Shown here in pieces: positions 1 through 5,313 of a stretch of 13,730 nucleotides of DNA. A model generated the notes under the pieces. That model ran no database searches. It was not told the origin of the DNA and was given only the letters and a program-made list of their open reading frames with translations. This DNA comes from an uncultured Lentisphaeraceae bacterium (GTDB lineage Bacteria; Verrucomicrobiota; Kiritimatiellia; RFP12; DVOR01). Location: positions 1-13,730 of the forward strand of contig CALBHX010000073.1 in NCBI GenBank assembly GCA_937892925.1. The letters run 5' to 3'. Each line of letters starts with the position of its first letter. The stretch's first letter is position 1. A program made the translations under genes and the position numbers.

Positions 1-383
1 TTGGAACAGCACTTAATTTCGAGGTGCTGGATGACCGTCCGGCATATCGGGGGGGAGTGATTGCTCCTGGTCTTCCGCTAATGACCTCTTATTTGCATGA
101 AAAAACGGCGCTTCTTCCCTCTGTAGAGCTGGGGGGAAAAACGCCTGAGATCGGTCGCAGCACGGAAGAAGCAATCGCGCTTGGTGCGCGCGTTGGGTAT
201 CGGGGAATTGTCCGAGAAATTCTCGGGCATCTTCAAGTCCCCTTTTGTGGAGAAGCTAAGGTTGTTGCTACGGGTGGGTATGCAGAGTGGGTCTTGAATG
301 GCGCGGATATGGATGTATTAATAGATTCAACATTAACACTTTATGGGCTTGGCGTAGTTTTTGAGCATGGAGTCAACGAATAG
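1..383 (+). CDS. coaX: Type III pantothenate kinase, C-terminal part (partial at window start)
   Basis: CoaX phosphorylates pantothenate with ATP, the first step of coenzyme A synthesis, in the cytoplasm. The frame is open from the left edge; the first whole codon is at base 3, so the N-terminal half, including the ATP-binding start of the ASKHA fold, lies outside the window. What is visible follows the family in order: GTALNFEVLD (the GTA-x-x-F/V-D strand), GGVIAPGL, a KTALLPSVEL stretch followed by IGRSTEEAI, the VVATGGYA strand of the adenosine site, and the closing LTLYGL motif. No frameshift is seen, and the protein ends at TAG 381-383. The next gene starts 3 bp later, so it is the upstream member of an operon with the YggT and YggU genes. 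Assignment to the type III family rather than CoaA or PanK-II is firm from these motifs. Confidence 0.93.
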   Translation, partial: GTALNFEVLDDRPAYRGGVIAPGLPLMTSYLHEKTALLPSVELGGKTPEIGRSTEEAIALGARVGYRGIVREILGHLQVPFCGEAKVVATGGYAEWVLNGADMDVLIDSTLTLYGLGVVFEHGVNE

Positions 384-386
384 GTT

Positions 387-1298
387 ATGTTTTCTTTTGT
401 TTTTGTTATGTCGCATCTGCTTGCGTTGATTTTTTTCGTGCGTTTATTCCTGCCGAAACGATATATCTGTTTGAATCCGTATGTGGTAGGAATAGATAAC
501 CTATTAATGCGGTTTTTATCTTTTTTGCGTGTTGCATTTCCTTTTGATGATCGTATACTTTGTCTTTTTTTAATGATTGGAAGCTTATCTACACGGGCGG
601 TTCTCTTGACTCAGGTTGACGGTGGTGTTGTGAGGCTTGGGGCAGTTGCACTTTTCACATTTCATCCATCATCTTTTATTCAGTGGCTTGAAGTTGAGGT
701 GTTTCAATTTGTGTTGTTTTTGGTGACATTATGGTCTGCCTACGTGGTCTTACGTATATGGTGTTGCCGGCAGGTTTTTCAGGGTTTTTCTGGCGGCCTA
801 TTAGTAATGGCGTGTAGCCCTTTTTCACGGTTTCGACTAGCGGTTCAGTGGGGGATATTGTGTGTACTTTGGACAAGTTTATTACTCTTATTATATCAGA
901 ATGCATCAGATATAACGTATCCGTTGGGGGAGGCTTCTGATGTTGTGGCCTATTTTCAACAGTTGCATATTGTCAATATATTTGATTTGAGACAGTTCCC
1001 TCATTTTATTCGGATTATATTTTTATCTGCAGTTGGATTTTTAAACGTATTTAATGAGCTGTACACAATTCTCTGTGCGTTTTTTTCCCTACATCTTCTT
1101 GCGCGTCTTTTACGTATGCGATCGATTCAGTATTTTTTAGAGGGTGCCCTTCGGTTATTATGTGGAAGACTTCCCGCGATTACATTTTTTTCTGTGGATG
1201 TCTCACCCCTTGTTGCAATGATTATGTTCAGTGTCGTAGATGTCATATTGAATGGTGTTCTTTGTATGTCGTTGTTGGGGGTTGCGCATGTGGTGTGA
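387..1298 (+). CDS. YggT-family integral membrane protein, enlarged (303 aa)
   Basis: This is a very hydrophobic protein with about six or more membrane segments. Residues about 8-75 look like a first YggT domain (a hydrophobic helix with a VRLFLP turn, then an amphipathic stretch and FDDRIL before the next helix). Residues about 205-300 look like a second, with the family pattern LLRLLCGRLP followed by VDVSPLVAMIMF. Classical two-domain YggT proteins are about 190 aa; here a middle hydrophobic block of roughly 100 residues separates the two halves. Known YggT relatives (CCB3/YlmG) are linked to cytochrome b6 assembly or to cell division and nucleoid distribution, but the bacterial function is not settled. 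The gene starts 3 bp after coaX with only a weak, distant GGAG, which suggests translational coupling, and it overlaps the following DUF167 gene by 11 bp. That YggT-YggU pairing is conserved in many bacteria and supports the call. An alternative start is ATG 408. Confidence 0.7.
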   Translation: MFSFVFVMSHLLALIFFVRLFLPKRYICLNPYVVGIDNLLMRFLSFLRVAFPFDDRILCLFLMIGSLSTRAVLLTQVDGGVVRLGAVALFTFHPSSFIQWLEVEVFQFVLFLVTLWSAYVVLRIWCCRQVFQGFSGGLLVMACSPFSRFRLAVQWGILCVLWTSLLLLLYQNASDITYPLGEASDVVAYFQQLHIVNIFDLRQFPHFIRIIFLSAVGFLNVFNELYTILCAFFSLHLLARLLRMRSIQYFLEGALRLLCGRLPAITFFSVDVSPLVAMIMFSVVDVILNGVLCMSLLGVAHVV

Positions 1299-1575
1299 GT
1301 CGTGGAAGGCGGGGGCTTCACTTGTGGTTAAAGTTACACCACGGGCATCCAAGAGTGGAATTTTAGGTGTTGAGGAGAATTGGATACGGTTGGCACTTGC
1401 AGCTCCGCCGGTTGATGGTAGAGCTAATGATGCTGCACAGATATTCCTTTCGGAGACGTTGAACGTGCCCAAAAAAGCCGTTGTACTTCTGTCCGGACAG
1501 ACTGCACGGATAAAACGTTTCGCGATTATTGGAATTACACCTGAGGTTGTTAGACAACGATTGCTTAATGTATAA
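1288..1575 (+). CDS. DUF167 (YggU-family) protein
   Basis: A 95-aa cytoplasmic protein of the DUF167/UPF0235 family. Visible family marks are VKVTPRASKSG near the start, APPVDGRAND in the middle (the family's most conserved stretch), and a C-terminal VVLLSGQTARIKRF segment. The molecular function is unknown. I chose ATG 1288 rather than the in-frame ATG 1252 because homologues begin a few residues before the basic KVTPRA strand, and a run of G about 7-11 bases upstream can act as a ribosome binding site. The start lies inside the end of the YggT gene (11-bp overlap), so the two are almost certainly cotranslated. The stop is at 1573-1575. Only 23 bp separate it from the stop of the convergent DUF2264 gene, and I see no hairpin terminator in that gap. 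Confidence 0.88.
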   Translation: MWCESWKAGASLVVKVTPRASKSGILGVEENWIRLALAAPPVDGRANDAAQIFLSETLNVPKKAVVLLSGQTARIKRFAIIGITPEVVRQRLLNV

Positions 1576-1598
1576 AAGCTAATCGTGGGTATTGAGGG

Positions 1599-2783
1599 TT
1601 AAATCGCATGGTCATTTGGGAATGAAAGTCCTTCCCAGGCTCGCTTTGATGTCCATGGTTGCGCATGAGAAGTCCAGAATGGGTCTCCTTCTGGTAATCC
1701 TAAGGGTAGAAAAATAAAAGTGCAGAGATAGAGCGAACCTCTATTAATGTAGTAGTCGCACATTTCGGGTTGTCGTCCGTTGAACCCCATCTCAAGCAAC
1801 CCATCGTCTCGGAAGTTTTGAGTTCCAGAGTGACGTTGAATAACAGCTGTTAATGCTGCACGAATTTGTGCGGGTGGGAGATTTTGGATTGCCTCACGTC
1901 TGAGCGCGAGCTGGGCTAATAGATGAAATGCTCCCATGCGATAGCAAAGCGATCTGCCAAAAGCCGGATAAGAGCCGTCAGGGGCGATGAGACGTTCCAA
2001 CCAGGCTCCATAACGGCAAGCACGTTTGCGAACGAGAGCTAATTCTTTTAAGGCCGATTCACAGCCATGTTTTGCCTGAACAGTAAGAATATCCAATAAT
2101 AGGGGGTGAATAACGTAACTGTTATAATAATCGAGGTGTACGTCTTTCCCGTCTCCATAGACGCCATCTCCTTTATACCACATGTTCAAAAAGGCATCAG
2201 GGCCAAGACGTAATCGTTCGGAGTCGCAACTTCCGGTGATCTCAAGTATAAATGCCTCAATTTCACCAGCAAATAGAAGCCAATTATTTTTGAAGGGCGT
2301 AATCTTTCGAGAAAGGCGAAATTGCTTAAGCCATGCCTGTTTTGTGGCGTCAGGCAACCTACCCCATAGTTGTGTGGGTGATCGCATAAAAGCTTGAGCA
2401 AGGAAAGCATACTCAACGAGTGGCTGTGAACCTTTCAGATGAATGATAGAATCTTTCGCTGTTGGGTTTATGGCTGTGATGAGCGCATGATGGGCTAGGG
2501 TTAGGATCCGATCTCGTCGTTTTTTTTCTTGTTCATTTTCGATAGCGAGCTCAAACCAGGGAGCTAAGCCATTTAATGTTCGAGCAAGCGCTTCAAATGA
2601 GAATGTGGCGCCTCGGTTGGTGGATCCTGATGAACAGGTCGCAGTCAATTCATCCGCTGCTATTTTGGTTAGAACAGGCGTAGCGATTCGCTCGACGGAA
2701 GAAACCCAGAGGTCTCTGTCCGTTACACAGTGAAGTAATCCGCTAACGAAGAACAAAAGATAACAAAGAAGATAAGCACGCAT
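1599..2783 (-). CDS. DUF2264 protein with signal peptide, probable glycoside hydrolase
   Basis: A 394-aa protein starting with a hydrophobic leader (MRAYLLCYLLFFVSGLLHC), so probably exported; LLHC is a poor lipobox, so a lipoprotein is doubtful. The rest matches the all-helical DUF2264 fold (PF10022, an alpha/alpha-toroid type): EYAFLAQAFMRSP at about 124-136, NNWLLFAGEIEAF at 166-178, WYKGDGVYGDG with DYYNSYVIHP at 202-227, APDGSYPAFGRS at 267-278, and RDDGLLEMGFNGRQPE at 325-340. About 390-400 aa is the usual length of the core family. From memory, family members overlap CAZy GH154, which contains a beta-glucuronidase; that activity is inferred, not shown here. The start has a good GGAGAG Shine-Dalgarno sequence. 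It lies 62 bp downstream of the GH97 gene on the same strand, and the two probably act on the same glycan. DUF2264 membership is firm, substrate unknown. Confidence 0.88.
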   Translation of the reverse strand: MRAYLLCYLLFFVSGLLHCVTDRDLWVSSVERIATPVLTKIAADELTATCSSGSTNRGATFSFEALARTLNGLAPWFELAIENEQEKKRRDRILTLAHHALITAINPTAKDSIIHLKGSQPLVEYAFLAQAFMRSPTQLWGRLPDATKQAWLKQFRLSRKITPFKNNWLLFAGEIEAFILEITGSCDSERLRLGPDAFLNMWYKGDGVYGDGKDVHLDYYNSYVIHPLLLDILTVQAKHGCESALKELALVRKRACRYGAWLERLIAPDGSYPAFGRSLCYRMGAFHLLAQLALRREAIQNLPPAQIRAALTAVIQRHSGTQNFRDDGLLEMGFNGRQPEMCDYYINRGSLYLCTFIFLPLGLPEGDPFWTSHAQPWTSKRAWEGLSFPNDHAI

Positions 2784-2845
2784 TTTATCTCTCCAATGCT
2801 CTGTCTAGGGTAGACATTGTTCGTATTATACAGGACGTTCTGTTT

Positions 2846-4786
2846 TTATTGCTTGGGGGTTAAACATATAAGGAACCCGCCCCCAGGAGAACAACGAATA
2901 TTTAGCTTGTCAGTGGATGATACGGTGCGCTCTTCTTGAATATAATCTGTTCCGACACAATCAGAAATCGGACTGTCTCTGACGAGTTCTGCATGGTAGA
3001 CCACTCCCTTTGGCAAACGATCAAGAGGGACGGAGAAAATCTCTTCTTTATTTCCCGACATGCCAGCGATCCAAATGGTTTCGCCTTTTCTTCGCAACAC
3101 GAGAACCCGAGAGTCTGGGGCGGAATCCGGGGCGCACCATGTGTCATCGAAAGTAAGCGGGACACGCGTAAGCAGGCGTGTATATTCCGGTTCCCTCATA
3201 TATGCACTTGCAGAATCGCAAAGCATCCTAGAGTTTGTGTCAAAAAGAAGTGCAAGTGCAGCTTGCCTGCACCGAGTTCCCATACTCATGGGGCGGCGAG
3301 TGGTTGCACGGAATTGAGAGCGCGGTGCATTTCGCATTGCGCCAGGAGTGTAATCCATTGGTCCGGCGAGAAGACGTGTAAATGTTATTCTCAGATCATT
3401 GGTGATATAGTCAACCTGATTACCTGCCCACCCAGTTTGTTCTAATCCGTATACACCCTCATACGCTAGAACATTTGGAAAGGTTCGGGAAAGTCCAGTT
3501 GGTTTGTGAATGCCGTGAAAGAGTAAAACAAGGTGATGTTTGGCGGCAATTGCTGCAGTGTTGTAGAGAAAATTGGCTACACGTGCATCGTCACGGTCTA
3601 TGAAGTCAATCTTGAACCCAGCCACACCCATTGCGGCATAACGTTTAAAAATCTCATCCTGGCGGCCGATGAGCTGTTGCCACGTACACCAGAGAAGTAA
3701 ACGAACACCCTTTCCCTTGGCATATGCCAGAAGTTCGGGCAAATTAATTTCAGGTACAATTCGTGTTACGTCTAATTTTTGAGCCCATCCTTCGTCCATC
3801 AAGATGTAGGGAATGTTGTATGTAGCGGCAAAATCGATGAATACCTTGTATGTTGCAGTGTTGACGCCGGGCTTAAAGGGGACATTGTCAAGCCCCCACC
3901 GGCTCCACCATTCCCATGATACTTGCCCGGGTTTAACCCACATAAAGTCTCCTGTGGCAGGTTCCGACAGTGCTGTAATCAAATCATTTCCGTAGAGTCC
4001 TGCAGGATTTTCTGCCATCATGAAAATCCGCCACGGATAGGTTCGATTTCCGGGCGTTTGAACAAGCCAATCGGCACGTTGTGTAACGCGACTATAGCGC
4101 CGATCCCGACCGTCTTCTTTCAATGGATATTGGGCAAAACTCCCCGTCAAGCATGTCTTGTTTTCTTGGCTGCGTCGAAGGTTCAGTCCAGGATAGTCTT
4201 TCAATTCGGCCTCTGAGAGCGCAATAGCCGCGTCTTTCCATAACAATGTAATGGGGAGATAGATGAGTCGTTTTGAGTCAACACTGTCGATTTTTCCTCG
4301 TTGATGAATAGACTCCCAGCTGTTTTGGAACAAATCGCCATGATAAGGTCGATTGTTGTACGCATAAAGGAGATCAGGTTCGCCCATAGGTCTAAGGCTA
4401 AATGTTTCATTTAGAATGGTCTGAGTTCCATCAAGAGCTGTTTCCCAACGATAGGCAATGCCCTGGTTCGTCGCTAAGGCCGTCAATGTTAAAACACCGA
4501 GTGAGATCTTGGCCCCATTACCCTCTAAATGAATCCTTGAGCGAACCGTATAGAATGGAGTTTTAGCGTCAAAAGTCTGCGAAAAGGGTTCAATGGTTGC
4601 CTCTTTTATGGGCGGAAGTGAAATACCTTGAATAGAAAGTAAAAGTGGCTCTGGTGCCAGGCGTTCAACGCCATCACGAGCGATCGAATAGACCAATTGT
4701 TCTCCCTGAGAGGCTATGGTTATCGCATTTCGTCCATCTGGAGATGAAACGGTCGTCAAAACAGAAAGCGCGAGTGCAGGAATCAT
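2846..4786 (-). CDS. GH97-family glycosidase, retaining (alpha-galactosidase-like) subtype
   Basis: A 646-aa protein with the three-part GH97 layout: N-terminal beta-sandwich (about 12-280, opening with VSSPDGRNAITI), a (beta/alpha)8 barrel (about 285-540) and a C-terminal beta domain. Diagnostic stretches are VSWEWWSRWGLDNVPF (289-304), IDFAATYNIPYILMDEGW (317-334), GVAGFKIDFIDRDD (387-400), FHGIHKPTGLSRTFPN (423-438) and YEGVYGLE (442-449). By analogy with the retaining GH97 alpha-galactosidase of Bacteroides, D394 in KIDF would be the nucleophile and E443 the acid/base. SusB-type inverting enzymes lack that Asp, so this looks like the retaining branch. ATG 4786 has a strong ribosome binding site (AAAGGAGA, about 6 nt upstream). 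The leader MIPALALSVLTTVSS is hydrophobic but has no basic residue, so export is likely but weakly supported. It is the first gene of a pair with the DUF2264 gene. Confidence 0.93.
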   Translation of the reverse strand: MIPALALSVLTTVSSPDGRNAITIASQGEQLVYSIARDGVERLAPEPLLLSIQGISLPPIKEATIEPFSQTFDAKTPFYTVRSRIHLEGNGAKISLGVLTLTALATNQGIAYRWETALDGTQTILNETFSLRPMGEPDLLYAYNNRPYHGDLFQNSWESIHQRGKIDSVDSKRLIYLPITLLWKDAAIALSEAELKDYPGLNLRRSQENKTCLTGSFAQYPLKEDGRDRRYSRVTQRADWLVQTPGNRTYPWRIFMMAENPAGLYGNDLITALSEPATGDFMWVKPGQVSWEWWSRWGLDNVPFKPGVNTATYKVFIDFAATYNIPYILMDEGWAQKLDVTRIVPEINLPELLAYAKGKGVRLLLWCTWQQLIGRQDEIFKRYAAMGVAGFKIDFIDRDDARVANFLYNTAAIAAKHHLVLLFHGIHKPTGLSRTFPNVLAYEGVYGLEQTGWAGNQVDYITNDLRITFTRLLAGPMDYTPGAMRNAPRSQFRATTRRPMSMGTRCRQAALALLFDTNSRMLCDSASAYMREPEYTRLLTRVPLTFDDTWCAPDSAPDSRVLVLRRKGETIWIAGMSGNKEEIFSVPLDRLPKGVVYHAELVRDSPISDCVGTDYIQEERTVSSTDKLNIRCSPGGGFLICLTPKQ

Positions 4787-4936
4787 GGCAGTCTCCTTTA
4801 TTACTCGTATTTTCGCATATTTTTAATGTTTCTATGGAAAATGAGCAAATCATTCTCCCCGGTGTGTAAATAAAGATACAGATTCAGGTGTTGTACTCAA
4901 CGGAACAATTACAGAAAGATGACCAGCGAGTGAAGT

Positions 4937-4999
4937 TGGGTTGAGATTAGACCCGGGGCGGGTTCAAGGCAAACCCGCCCCGAGTCTAATCCCAACCCG
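4937..4999. repeat. Long inverted repeat (28-bp stem, 7-nt loop) of unknown function
   Basis: The arms 4937-4964 and 4972-4999 pair over 28 positions with two mismatches (4953/4983 and 4944/4992) and one G-U pair at the base; the loop is 4965-4971. The inner part is very G/C-rich (GGGGCGGGTT against AACCCGCCCC). The loop bases CAAGGC are also complementary to GCCTTG at 4999-5004, and AACCCGCC occurs twice (4972-4979 and 4994-5001), so a second fold is possible. There is no T-run on either side, and the element lies upstream of both flanking genes, so an ordinary terminator is unlikely. It could be a REP-like dispersed palindrome, a small mobile remnant or an RNA element in a leader. Confidence 0.75.
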
Positions 5000-5168
5000 C
5001 CTTGACTTCGTTTGAAAGTTTGGGTGGATACATTTTTGTTATGTCTATGTGGAAGGTAAACAGAAATAACGTAAGTATACATTAGAAATATATGGAAGAC
5101 GCATCGGCATGGGGTGTGGCGGTGGGCGATGTCAAAGAGGGGTGCTCGGAGAGTGTGATGCTCAGTAA

Positions 5169-5192
5169 CTATGGCACATTGGTGTGCCATAG
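5169..5192. promoter_or_regulatory. Palindromic operator candidate upstream of clpB
   Basis: A perfect inverted repeat with 10-bp arms, CTATGGCACA and TGTGCCATAG, and a 4-bp centre TTGG. Its centre is about 97 bp upstream of the start site predicted from the sigma54-like promoter, which is where enhancer-binding activators usually bind. A related half-site TGTGGCAT lies at 5203-5210, exactly 20 bp (two helical turns) after TGTGCCAT at 5183-5190. Binding by a sigma54 activator is an inference. The same sequence could bind a repressor or form a small RNA hairpin; it has no T-run, so it is not a typical terminator. Confidence 0.5.
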
Positions 5193-5250
5193 CTGTCATA
5201 CTTGTGGCATAAATTTCACGAAAATAAAAAAAAGGGGCCGTTTATTTTTA

Positions 5251-5267
5251 TTGGCACGAATATTGTA
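5251..5267 (+). promoter_or_regulatory. Sigma54 (-24/-12) promoter candidate for clpB
   Basis: The sequence TTGGCACGAATATTGTA matches the RpoN consensus TTGGCACG-N4-TTGCA/T. The -24 block TTGGCACG is complete, the spacing from GG (5253-5254) to the -12 dinucleotide (5265-5266) is the required 10 nt, and only the -12 GC is changed to GT. The predicted transcription start is near 5278, giving a leader of about 36 nt to the clpB ATG. No good sigma70 -35/-10 pair is seen at this position. The match is in an intergenic region, on the right strand and at the right distance, which raises its weight above that of a chance match. Confidence 0.65.
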
Positions 5268-5313
5268 AATGAATGTATCTTGGGCTAAGCCGAAAGATAG
5301 GAGGATATGAATT

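Larger units (their letters stand above)
4787..5313. promoter_or_regulatory. Divergent intergenic control region between the GH97 gene and clpB
   Basis: This 527-bp stretch holds no convincing gene; the minus-strand open frame at 4909-5199 has no family resemblance. On the minus side, the GH97 ribosome binding site sits at about 4793-4800, and there are weak sigma70-like boxes further up (for example TTGAGT, 16 nt, TATCTT on the minus strand near 4879-4906) that I would not rely on. On the plus side lie, in order, a long hairpin (4937-4999), a palindrome (5169-5192) with a possible third half-site (5203-5210), an A/T-rich block (5221-5250), a sigma54-like promoter (5251-5267) and the clpB ribosome binding site AGGAGG (5299-5304). 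I found no CIRCE element and no CtsR-type or HspR-type operator. Confidence 0.6.

Noticed and set aside
1385..1405. Sigma54-like GGCAC...TTGC inside the DUF167 gene
   Set aside because: The distance between the GG and GC elements is 5 nt instead of 10, and the site is within coding sequence.
4937..4999. Reading the long hairpin as a bidirectional terminator
   Set aside because: It lies upstream of both divergent genes and has no T-run on either side.
5131..5165. A CIRCE-like heat-shock operator in front of clpB (GTGCTC...GAGTGTG)
   Set aside because: The halves do not match TTAGCACTC and GAGTGCTAA in order or spacing.
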